In this document: piece after piece, positions 49,889-59,508 of the stretch
Numbering within the stretch: the stretch's first letter is position 1
Layout: each line of letters starts with the position of its first letter
Notes under the pieces: generated by a model
What the model saw: only the letters and a program-made list of their open reading frames with translations
What the model was told of the DNA's origin: nothing
Database searches by the model: none
Assembly: GCA_002189035.1 (NCBI GenBank)
Contig: NEEC01000010.1
Location: 496,001 to 560,000, forward strand
From: Utricularia gibba
Taxonomy: Eukaryota; Streptophyta; Magnoliopsida; Lamiales; Lentibulariaceae
Direction of reading: 5' to 3'
DNA: 64,000 nucleotides
Position numbers and translations under genes: made by a program

Positions 49889-51701
49889 TGACCTAGCGCG
49901 CTTGACTTGTGATTAGTTATGAATCATCCTTGATATATGTATTGGTGTTTCTCAGTTTGCTTGTATCTTTGGGTCTGTCTGTGTTCATCCATGGTGATGA
50001 TCTAGGATCTGTCACAAGAGTTCTTTTATTTGATTTTAGGAATGGGCATTGTGTCTGCCCACTCAAGCAAGCAGGTTTGTAACTAAAACTCGTGTCAGTC
50101 AGTGTCTCTTACAATGGTTTGTTTCTCTCTGATTTGTGGGTTAGTTCTGTACCTTAAAGGCTGTCCCTCCCAACTCCAGTGACTTATAGTGTGATTAATA
50201 ACTTGGCTTTTCAAGCTGTGATGGTGGGTTGATTTGCATGACTTTAGTGTGGTGATGCCCCTGAGAGGATCAGCCAGGCTTTGGCAGCTCACTGGCGGAG
50301 CTCCATCTGCTTAACAATTCTGATACCAGCCCTGGCTTCCGGTGCTCCTCTGTGTTGCATTTTTGAGTTCTAAGGCAAAAAAGCTTCTTGGGTATTACCG
50401 ACAGAGAGCTTGATTCGCGTAGCAGTGACATTGTGTTAGGCGTTGGGTTTCGTAGGTATCGCAGCCTCTGGCGTCTGGTTGCTCTGGAGGAGATGTGTGT
50501 GTGTTGGGGCAATCAATCATGCGAAATTAAAAGCTTTGTCGCCCAGCAATGCCGACAACCCGCAGAGGAAGAAAAAGGACGAAGCATGGAAGCGGTTTCT
50601 TCCTTCTCTCGTCGCACGAAAACCGAGACGAGGAATCAGCTTCAGTAACAAGGAGCGGATGGTCCCCCTCGCCGGAGAAAGCGACAACGCGGTCGCAATC
50701 CTCCGTTCCCCCACCACAAGTTGACGTCGTAATTCATATCGTTCTCATCGCATCTTCGCCCATCCAGGTATCGTCAACCTCTTCTGTACTCCTCGTTTTC
50801 GTGCTTGAAATTAATCCCTTGCCCAGAAGCCCGGATTTTTGTTCACAGAAGCTCGACTAGAACAGTCAACCCCCAAAACTGTTGTCAAGAAAAAAGCCCA
50901 GAACGCCGCGGCATAGCATATGATTGGTCATCATGAACGACCCTAAGACACGCCGAGCAGAGCAGAGCGGAGCCATATTATGACTGTGTTCACTCTTCAC
51001 ACGTTCACTCATTTGCATTCCAATAATGTCAAAAGCAGTACTGACTGACTAGCCATCCTCTGCTGCGGCCCGCCTAACGGGTGGCCGACGGCGGCCAAAC
51101 AAATACCACTAGTTTTGGTTCCATTATTCGGCCAGTGAAGATGTTCATACTGTGCTGTTATTTCTTTTTCCGAACTGCCCTGATGGATCATCCAAAACCA
51201 AATTGAATGCAAATGCCCCTCCACTCGACTCTTGTTCCAGCTTTGGATCCCTTTTCGGCACTGGGGGGGAGAGGAGGCTTCAATCAGTCAGCAGCAGCTT
51301 CTGAGTAGTGGTGGAAGCCTACAAAAATCCCCAAGTTCAAACTTTGCTCCGATAAAGACAAAGAGCTCTTGGGCATGGGGACGAGGGAGTCCCACGCCGC
51401 TTTCACTCGCCAACGACAGATAAAAAGTTGCGTTTTTTCCCCGCCGCCGAGGCGTTGCTTTTTGCGACGGGAATGTACGGCTGATGTCATTTCAGGTTAA
51501 AATAAATTCTTTAAGCATCCGAATATCCCTCAAATCCACTCTCGCAAGTCCCATAACTCCCATTCGCCGATGCAAAATCCATCTTTTTAAACACTTTTTT
51601 ACAGTTTACAGCAGCATTCCCTTTCCAAGGCAACATTGATGATGATGAAACCTCTTTAGCTTCTTGGGAGATGAATTTCCAATCTGTCCTTCTCTACAGT
51701 T
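49889..51701. other. Intergenic region between golgin and DUF4378 genes
   Basis: Holds the golgin 3' UTR and the promoter of the next gene. At 50380-50870 the base composition is gene-like and there are overlapping open frames on both strands (for example + 50443-50724, with 'KKKDEAWKRFLPSLVARKPR'), but I recognise no family and no splice pattern. A possible 5'-UTR acceptor lies at 51699 (ctctacag) just before the next start codon. Confidence 0.4.
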
Positions 51702-53120
51702 ATGAGGATGATGCCCGTGACGGATACTCCGCCGCTGCCGCAGCTTCAGGAGTTGCTTGCGAAAGAACAAGAAGCGTTTTGCCTCAAGAGCTACATTGCC
51801 GACCGGCGATCCAAACTGAAGAAGCCCTCCTTTCCTAGTGCATTGCAGCACAGAAAACGCCGGGAAGTTGTTCGGCAAGGTTGCTCGAGAAACAAGAATG
51901 TTTGCTGTTTTTTGCCCTTTCAGAGGTCACCTGATTTTTACAGCTCCCCGTTATTTGAATTCACGATGGCGGCCAAGGGTAGAAGCTCCGGCTTCAGGAT
52001 GTTTACTTCCCTACTGCAATCACTCAGTTGCCGGAGCACGAATCAAAAGCCAATACCGGAAGAGAGCAATGGAGTTCCGTGCTGTCGCTCCAGTCGGTTT
52101 CTCAGCACTACTGAGTGGATTGAGAAAAATGTAGCTCTCGAATTCGCAGAGGGGAGGTCTGGCGATATTGACCTGGGTAGTCCTCGTTTCTGCGTAAGCC
52201 CCTTCGTATTTACATTTCATGGCACGCCATCTTCCCCTGCAACCGACACCGCAACACCCAAGTTCCACAATACGACGATGGACGATCATCTCCATCAGCA
52301 GGTGTTTTCTTTTCTCCCTGTCTATTAAATTGGGAAGATGCACATCCGTTATCAAATTGGATTGGTTTTTTTGTTGCAAACATTGCTCCTTTCTCGAGGA
52401 GCACAGTTTTTTAAGTTCTTCAAGTCATCTTCATCAACGTGAATGTGGTAACCTGAAATCAACAGGAGAAGGAGCCTTGCCGATCAACCAATCCTGGGAA
52501 TGAAGGCCAAGGGGATGATGGGGAGGAGCACAGTAGTCCGGTATCGGTATTGGAGCCTCCTTTCGATGACGAGGACGACAACGGAAACGGAAACCGTGAT
52601 GCAGAAGAAGGAGTCAATGACTATGATCTGGACACCAGCTTCCAGAACTTGCAGAGTACACTCCGCTTCTTGATTTTCATCATCAGTTTGAAATATTTAT
52701 TACATCAGTCTTTTGGCACAATGTGCAGGAGCCAGGCAGCAGATACTCAGTAGGATTAGTAGATTCGAGAGACTGGCTGGACTTGATCCCATCGAACTGG
52801 AAAAAACGTTAGCCGAAGATTACTCAGAGGATGATGACAGACAAGAAGCCGATAGCTGGGAGCTGAACGATACACTGCCTCTGCACTCCAAAACATTCCT
52901 CCCCACAAACCCCAAGTTGCATGAAGAAGGTTGCACAAAAATCAGCCTCTACGAGAGCTCCGACAAATACAACAACCCAGAATCCCACATGGTTGAGGCG
53001 GTGGACGGGTTCGATGCACGGAGCAAGTACGAGGAGGAAGTGGAGGAGATAACAGGGGACATTGTGATCGCTTTGTGCCTTTTGCTGGTGCAAGAGGTAT
53101 GGGAAGTGGAAGGCACTTGA
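51702..53120 (+). CDS. DUF4378-type plant-specific protein
   Basis: Three exons (51702-52301, 52466-52655, 52729-53120) keep one frame of 393 codons. Recognisable family order: 'PPLPQLQELLAKEQEAFCLK', 'SPDFYSSPLFEFTM', an interrupted basic/serine region, 'SPFVFTFHGTPSSPATDTAT', 'SSPVSVLEPPFDDEDD', 'DYDLDTSFQNLQ|RARQQILS', 'RFERLAGLDPIELEK', and the closing 'ITGDIVIALCLLLVQEVW' (usually 'IVIALCGLLVEE'). These proteins are uncharacterised; some relatives recruit to microtubules (TRM/LONGIFOLIA group), which I would not extend to this one. It seems shorter than many relatives because the stretch between the acidic region and the DUF4378 end is reduced. The start was chosen as the first ATG after a likely 5'-UTR acceptor. 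It is convergent with the trihelix gene, 360 bases apart. Confidence 0.78.
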
Positions 53121-53480
53121 CGCTGGATCTTCGGATAAGCCCATTAACGCGTATTCGGCCCAATATAAACTACCCAATACGTATGTCAGGGGTTTTGGGC
53201 CATTATGGGATTCATTTTCTTTTCCGTAATATTCATTTTCTTTTTTTCTTAATTAGAAATATTAAAAGTGTCGTATCGATTGATCAATGGTGGCAACCGG
53301 GGGGGTGCTGAATGTTCTGGAATTCTCCAATCTGATTCGCAACACACAGGCCTTTTAATCCTTATACGCTGCTAATCTTTTGATCAAACAGAAAAATGGT
53401 CTTAAATACAAACTTGATGATATAATAATATACCTGAAGCACAGGGGGGAAAAGAAACGAACCACAAAAGAAAGAAATAT
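53121..53480. other. Shared 3' region of convergent genes
   Basis: 360 bases between the DUF4378 stop (plus) and the trihelix stop (minus). It must hold both 3' UTRs and terminators. No gene or repeat seen. Confidence 0.5.
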
Positions 53481-55394
53481 TCAGTCGATGATTCTGCCGT
53501 AACCATCTCCCATTAGGTACCTGAAGCAGCTCTCGCTCAAAGTAGCAGCTGCAGTGTTTGGTGAAGAATTTCCATGGCGATCACTTAGCCTTGCAACCCT
53601 TGGTTCATATCCTCCCTCATTTGTCACATATGCTGCGCCTCCTTGATGAGCAAATGGCTCATAATATGTGCACATTTTTGGTTCCTCCTTCCTTTTCTTG
53701 TTGCCGCCGCCTTTTAGTTGCTCGTTGCAGATACAATCCCACTTTTCTTTACACATCAGTGGAGTCCTTGTTGCATGTCCAAAGTAAGAGAGCTTTACAG
53801 CTATCTCTTCCCACAGAACGCTTTCTGAAATCATCCTTTGCTGGAACTTCATCTCCATGCTCGTTCTCAATCTTATCAGCTCATTGATCTCGCTATCTGA
53901 CCAGTTATCGGTTCGATTCGTCATCGTCTCGTTTCGATCCTCCTGTTGATTCTCACCCAGGCTGCCTTGTTGCTCCTTTCCAGCAAGCTTGTGCAAAGCT
54001 TCCATCAACGCCAAATCACGGGCTTCGATCAATACGCGCTCTCGGGCCCATTGCTCTTGTTCCTGCTCGATTCGAGCTGCATCCTTTCTTCTCCATTCTT
54101 CCTCCCTCTGGATCCTTTCCCGATCCTTATCTTCGATAGCTCTCATCATCTTATCCATCCAGGCTTCTTGTTTATCCACCAGCTTCTTCATATTCGCGTC
54201 GATGAAGTCTTTCATCCTCGACTTCCATCTCCTTAGAGTTTTGTTCTTCGTATCATCAGCGTCATCATCATCTCCTTCCTCGGAGGAGCTTGCATCGGCT
54301 TCGGAATAATTCGAAAGACTCAGACTTGTTTCCATAAAAGAGGCAGGTTGGTTGGATGTGGAGGCGTAGTTGTAAGAGTCACCATAGAGAGCTTCAAGCT
54401 GTCTGAAGAACCTATAGCGCTTACCATCATGCCTCCCGGCTTTCCTCTCCTTGATCTTCTTGTAATACTTGTACAAATTCTCGAACTTTTCTCTGCATTT
54501 CTTGCCGCTCCTCTGATACCCGTGCTGTTCAGACATTATCCTGTAAAAAGAAAGTCATGAGAAATGTTAGCAGAAGAACCCTAGTTTTGTGCCGTGAGCA
54601 GATGATGTGCTTCATGTTTACCATTTAATTTCTGGATGACTATTCATGCAACAGCAGTATTATAAAAAAAAAAAAATTTATGGGGGTTTGAGTAAAAAGT
54701 GATGAAGCACAGAAAAGGCATCTTATTCTGATACTACACAGTCCCCCTGTTCAGAAAAACTACAGAAAACGCTGCTGTTTAAGACTATCAACTTGCGAAC
54801 TTGCTTCAACCTCACTTATTTTGACTTGACCGACTCCATTTGTATGTATGGAATACCAACAGTTCCCACCAATGGCGTAGCAAAACCCACTTCGTAAAGC
54901 TCATATTTTTATGAATATTTCGTTGTAAAAATATCAAATTTGCAGTGCACAAGGCTAGGGAGGCAACCAATTTTTGACACCCTTTTCGTGTTTCTGCGGA
55001 CTGGAATGAAAATTGGAGGTGGGTGATTGAGAACAAAAGTAAAAAAAAAAAATTAAGAAAGGAGAGAAAGAAACCTGGAGACTTGATCCCACAAGGGGCC
55101 CTTTTGATTGGTCTCCTTGAACTTGGAGTCGAGAGAAGCTCTAATCTCGAGAAGAGCGAGAGTCTCTTGCCTGGGCCATCTCCCCGTGACGGCGTCTCTG
55201 GCGGCGGACGGGGGCTGCGGCGGAGGAGGAGGAGGAGGGGGGTTTGCGTTTGCGGGCTGGAAGATGAGCATATCATGGTGGCCAGACGTTGTGGCCGGAA
55301 AAAGAGAAGCAGATATAGCAGGCCTTCCATTTCCGGTACCGCCATGGATGAAGCTGCGGAGATCGGAGAAGTGATCCTCCTCCTCCTCCATCAT
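53481..55394 (-). CDS. PTL: Trihelix transcription factor, PETAL LOSS-like (GT-2 clade)
   Basis: Two exons, 55394-55075 and 54540-53481 (459 codons), joined in 'QVSR|IMSEQHGYQ'. Residues 71-160 form the first trihelix: 'GRWPRQETLALLEIRASLDS', 'GPLWDQVSR', 'GKKCREKFENLYKYYKKIKE', 'RYRFFRQLEALYG'. Residues 209-294 are a long charged central helix ('RWKSRMKDFIDANMKKLVDK' onward). The second trihelix is at 319-403 ('DNWSDSEINELIRLRTSMEM', 'WEEIAVKL', 'CKEKWDCICNEQ', 'KMCTYYEPF'). Two trihelix domains with this central helix define the GT-2 clade, and the first-domain wording fits PETAL LOSS, a nuclear repressor of growth between sepals. A proline run (residues 52-62) and acidic stretch (87-95) come from simple repeats. 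Start chosen as the first ATG, 'MMEEEEDHFSDLRSF', which matches the 'DLR' opening of relatives. Intact. Confidence 0.92.
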
Positions 55395-57225
55395 TGGCGC
55401 TGCTTCTTCTTCTTCTATGTATACGACGGTGACAGCGAGGAGAGAAGCGGGCTGTGTGTGAAGGAGGAGTATCAGCAGCAGTACGGGGCTTCAATTGGAA
55501 TTGATTTGAAGGATGATGGACCCATTGCCTTTTTCTTCTTTTCTTTTTCTCCTCGGAATCAATGGCTGGCGTCCTCCTCTCTCTACTCTCTACTCTCTAC
55601 TCGCTATTCCTCCGCCTGTAAAGTAAGTATATTATTTTAGGATTAGGGTTTCCCATGCGTATGCGTAGTAGAGAGAGATGCACTGAATTTGTATACGTGT
55701 GGGTAGGGTACTCCTCAACCAGGCCGTCGATTGGAATGGAGGGTCAACAATTCCCCACGTCCCCGTTCCACCCCATCATTACTGCCGGCATCCCGTCGTC
55801 TTCCAGAAGGGTTGCTGGTTACCCCCCACGCCCAGACTCCACAGTGACATGCAACTAGGCGGCAATCGGCGTACGCACTCACGATTCAAACACAAGAAAG
55901 CATCAGTTTTTGGGTGGAGAGAAGAATGGTGGAATCGATGAATTCCGGAATTCGCAATGCAATCAACAACCCATGTGTTGCGGGAAAGAGTGTGTTTGGG
56001 GCGGTAGGGGGTTCAACCGGCGAGGCAGGTGTCAGTGATTTTTCTTTTTTGGGATGACGCGAACGTGAGGGCGGCCGAAATAACATAAAAAAGGGAGGGG
56101 CGCGGGCGAGCTGGAGATGAGTAGTAAGTTGGCCTTTTTGTTTGAGTTGATGTGACGCGTCCAGGCGCTATCGACGGGGCCAAGTGGCATGGGGGCCCCA
56201 CACTCGACTGGGATGGCCAGCCATCGCCATAGCCGTAGCCGTAGCCGTAGTCGCCCTTGCTGTTGCTGCTCTGCCCTGCGCAATCACTTCTCATCTCGCG
56301 TTTCTGTAATTGGGTATGCCGTTGCCATGCAATGCAGCATGATGTCCCTGAGATGCTTTGAGTGTCCCGGCCCGGGCACCTAAACTTGGTCTCATCTTCC
56401 TTCCAGAGGAGTGAGTGCTTTGAGAGAATCGTGATGGCAGTAGATGTGGGTTGTCTAGGTCATACATCCTCCTTCCACCCCCCATCATCCTGCCCTTTTG
56501 GCCTTTATACGATAAGTGAAAAAAAAATATATAGGGGATGTATGGATGGAGGATTAAAGGCATCTGGTCCATGAAATGGTCCAAATGTTGAAACCAAGTT
56601 TACATGGTTGGACTCACCATGAAGCTACATCAACATCAGTTAGTGTTATAATAAACGCTGACAACGCCAACACCTAAACCTCCTTACACACCTAAAACAC
56701 ACACACACACCCCCACACCCCGCCCACAAAAGGAAAAAACAAAAAAAACAAAAGGCCTCACTACTACCTTCACAGCAAAACCCTAATTTCTGCCCAATCA
56801 ATCATCCACACATACACACACGCATATACTTATATATAATATTAAAAAAAAACAAAGAAGAGAAGCTGGGGAGAAGAGCATTAAAAAAAGAAATGGTTGG
56901 TGTGGGTGTGGGTGTGGGTGTTGGCGCGCAGAATGGAGGCAGAGAGACAGATTCACGGAAGCGCATAAGGTCTCGAGAGAGAACACATGAAACTGGAGAA
57001 GAGATAAATAAAAGAGCAGCAGGCAGAATCCCTGGCGTCGTATAAAGTCGAAGGAAAACTGGAGATGAGTCAGTGGAAAAGGATACAAAGGAGGTGTACG
57101 GAAACCAGATGGTTCAGAATTCAGATCAATCAATGTGTTAGTAAATGTATTCATTCATGTATGTTAAAAGGACGGGGACGGGGATGGGTATGGGTATGGG
57201 GGAGGGGAGCTCCACCCCAAATCAT

Positions 57226-57254
57226 ACATACATACATACATACATCCATACATA
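57226..57254. repeat. (CATA)n microsatellite
   Basis: About seven tandem CATA units in the intergenic region between the trihelix and PAN genes. Confidence 0.9.
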
Positions 57255-57848
57255 ATCAATCCCTTTGATCATTTCTCAAACCAAGTGACAGACGGACTAA
57301 TATTTCCAAGTATGAATTGAATTCACACCCTGCCTGATGGGACCCGGACCCACACATGCCCTGCTAACAAATAGAAAAAAAGCATTTCGTGCTTGCGAAG
57401 GGATTGGGGCGGGCTCCAGCTCCAGCTCCAGATCCAGGTCCAGATCCGATGGGGTTGTGCTGTGCTGTGCGGGTGGATCATTAAATAGTGCCTGTAAATA
57501 TTTGCGTGAGGCAGTGGGATTCTCGGGGTGATTTGATTTGACACGAGCTCTGTTACTGACATTTTTTCCATTTCATTTTTCCTTGCTGAATAAAGCTGCC
57601 GCTCCGACTCTCAACTCCCGAAACTCCACTTTGGGAATCTCCAGCTCAGCACAAACACAATACTCAATAGGGAGGGAGGGAGGGGAGGTGAGCAAGCAGC
57701 CCAGCCCACAATTGCATTGCATCTTCCTCCACCGAACTCCCCAAAGCTCAAGTGCCAGCCCATCGCCTGCTCCGGCCCCATACTTGGAAGGCGCACTGCC
57801 CTGGCCCAAACTACTAATTCATGCCATGTTTTGACCAATTCCAAGAAA

Positions 57849-57872
57849 GTGTTTTTTTTTTTTTTTTTTTTT
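57849..57872. repeat. Poly-T tract
   Basis: A run of more than 20 Ts, about 140 bases downstream of the PAN gene stop in that gene's direction. Possibly linked to a retroposed poly-A tail, or simply slippage. Confidence 0.7.
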
Positions 57873-58010
57873 GTTGTTGTCATGTAACAAGATAATGGGA
57901 AAATGGGCCAAGTTTTCTTTTTCAAAAGCAAAAAGAAGAAAGAAAACAAAAAACAATATCTATGAATGAGCATGGAGCACTGGGACTGGGACTGGGACTG
58001 GGAGGGAAAG

Positions 58011-59453
58011 TCATTTGGCGCATAGCTCGATTGATCTGAAGCTGGCGCTGGCGCTGGCGCTGGAAGATCCCAGATCTTTATAAGGACCCACACCCAGACC
58101 CTCCTCCTCCAAGTATCCTTGCACCCCTCGTCTTCTGGACTTGTGCAATACTACCCCTACGACAATTCCACAAACTATGCAAATCACCCCTACCGCTGTT
58201 CCAACCAGAATCAACCCCAACGCCCCCATGCCACTCCTCCCTGCACCCTCCCGCACTTTAAAATACCCCATCCTCGTGTCATCCTCCACGGCGACCAGCG
58301 TCGGCACCGCGAAATCCACGGCGTAGCAGAACCCGGAGGAATTACTGTACACCCCGTGGCAACTGCAATTCGCAGCGCAGGACGCTTCGCATTCCTCCAA
58401 CGATGCCAGTATTCGGTACGACATTAATTCTTTGAAGGGCAGCTCAACTCCTGTTCTCCGCAGCAACTTGAACTTTGCGCCGCACAAGTCCCCGGAATCT
58501 CCGTCCTCCGGTGGCGCGCAGCTTCGCGATTGGTTGTTTAGGCAGGAGCAGCCTTTACCCGGGCGGCATAAACCGTAGGATCCGCAGAAATTGGGCAACT
58601 GACAAAAATCGGAGATTAATTGGTAATCCGGAGACCAATCCGTCCCTGTCCAGTAATAGCCTTTGAAATTCCCGTCAGGCTCCAGACGGAGGCGGCGAGG
58701 GCCGGTGAGATTTCGCTGGAAGGTATTGAAAGCTTCCACATCGGCGGGTATCGAATTGTTGCTTTGGAAAATACCCATATAGCCATCTGATTTGATTGTC
58801 ATGTAAATCGGAATACCTTCGATGATATCTGCTTTCGCTTCCAACGCCCCGTGCTTGAAGTACATCTGCTCAACTCCACCGAACTTGGTGTAAAAGCCGA
58901 TGAAATTGCTGCCCAATCGCATGGTGTAAAGCCCGTTGGAAGAAACCAGTTCCATGTCCGAGGTGAAATTCTGGGATTCCACCAGTGTATCCGTCGGAGA
59001 ATCAAAGCTTTGCCACTGGATGTCGCCACCGTCTCGACCTTGTACAATCAGGTTGGAGGTATTAGAGAGCCAAACACGGTCTCCCGAAGTTTGTGTCGAC
59101 CAGAGTTCTCCGTTACGGGGATCAGATAAAACAAGGCTGCCGTTGAACGAAAGCTGAGTCCCTTGGCCCCATCTCGCCGTAGCAGCCGACCATAGCGTGA
59201 CCTCTGACGGGAGGTGGATGATGGAGAGGCTGAGTTTCTCCTCTTGGATCCTAAGAAAACCAAGGGAGTAGCTCCCTGTGGAGTCCTTGAGCAGAGGCTG
59301 GAAAGAAACGAAAGAGGAGTCGGCCGTCGCCGAGAAGCCGAGACGAAGCTCCTCCGGCACCGGCGCTGGTTCTCTCGCCGATGCAAAAACTAGCAAGAGA
59401 ATAAGATGCAGCAGCAGCAGCAGCGTGAAGAGGGTGCCCACCCTTGGCTCCAT
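58011..59453 (-). CDS. Lectin/PAN domain membrane protein without kinase (At5g03700-like)
   Basis: Single exon, 480 codons. Signal peptide at residues 1-26 ('LFTLLLLLHLILLLVFASA'). Then a bulb-type lectin region ('RVWLSNTSNLIVQGRDGGD', 'WQSFDSPTDTLVESQNF'), an S-locus-type middle ('RRLRLEPDGNFKGYYW'), and a cysteine-rich EGF-like part ('LPNFCGSYGLCRPGKGCSC'). A PAN/apple domain follows ('LASLEECEASCAANCSCHG'). A transmembrane helix spans ~408-437 ('LGLILVGTAVGVICIVCGIV'), with a 43-residue serine-rich tail. This is the layout of G-type lectin receptor kinases minus the kinase, as in Arabidopsis At5g03700. It should sit in the plasma membrane as a receptor-like protein; ligand unknown. An upstream ATG at 59489 was rejected because a TATA box at 59501-59508 would place the transcript start downstream of it. 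Intact. Confidence 0.9.
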   Translation of the reverse strand: MEPRVGTLFTLLLLLHLILLLVFASAREPAPVPEELRLGFSATADSSFVSFQPLLKDSTGSYSLGFLRIQEEKLSLSIIHLPSEVTLWSAATARWGQGTQLSFNGSLVLSDPRNGELWSTQTSGDRVWLSNTSNLIVQGRDGGDIQWQSFDSPTDTLVESQNFTSDMELVSSNGLYTMRLGSNFIGFYTKFGGVEQMYFKHGALEAKADIIEGIPIYMTIKSDGYMGIFQSNNSIPADVEAFNTFQRNLTGPRRLRLEPDGNFKGYYWTGTDWSPDYQLISDFCQLPNFCGSYGLCRPGKGCSCLNNQSRSCAPPEDGDSGDLCGAKFKLLRRTGVELPFKELMSYRILASLEECEASCAANCSCHGVYSNSSGFCYAVDFAVPTLVAVEDDTRMGYFKVREGAGRSGMGALGLILVGTAVGVICIVCGIVVGVVLHKSRRRGVQGYLEEEGLGVGPYKDLGSSSASASASFRSIELCAK

Positions 59454-59500
59454 GGATATCCTTTGAAAGTAGCAGAAAGACGTGCACACCCAGCTCCAGC

Positions 59501-59508
59501 TCTTATAC
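59501..59508 (-). promoter_or_regulatory. TATA box of the PAN protein gene
   Basis: TATAAGAG on the minus strand, about 50 bases before the start codon at 59453. It implies a transcript start near 59475 and a very short leader, and helps choose the start codon. Confidence 0.5.

Larger units (their letters stand above)
55395..58010. other. Intergenic, relatively GC-rich, many simple repeats
   Basis: Upstream of the trihelix gene and downstream of the PAN gene. Open frames on both strands look like chance. Simple repeats: CGTAGC-type at 56228-56252, CA at 56696-56711, GGTGTG-type at 56895-56920, CATA at 57226-57254, CCAGCT-type at 57416-57448, poly-T at 57849-57872, and GGGACT-type at 57978-58002. 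I see no conserved microRNA or tRNA sequence in it. Confidence 0.45.

Noticed and set aside
55023-55640. 205-codon plus-strand frame over the trihelix first exon
   Set aside because: Antisense shadow of the conserved trihelix exon and its GC-rich upstream repeats; no family resemblance.
56798-57154. 118-codon minus-strand frame in the intergenic region
   Set aside because: Composition follows simple repeats (HPHPHPH, VCVCV), with no start context or neighbours supporting a gene.
59454-59489. Upstream ATG at 59489 as start of the PAN protein
   Set aside because: The only TATA box would start transcription downstream of it, and the signal peptide follows directly from the ATG at 59453.
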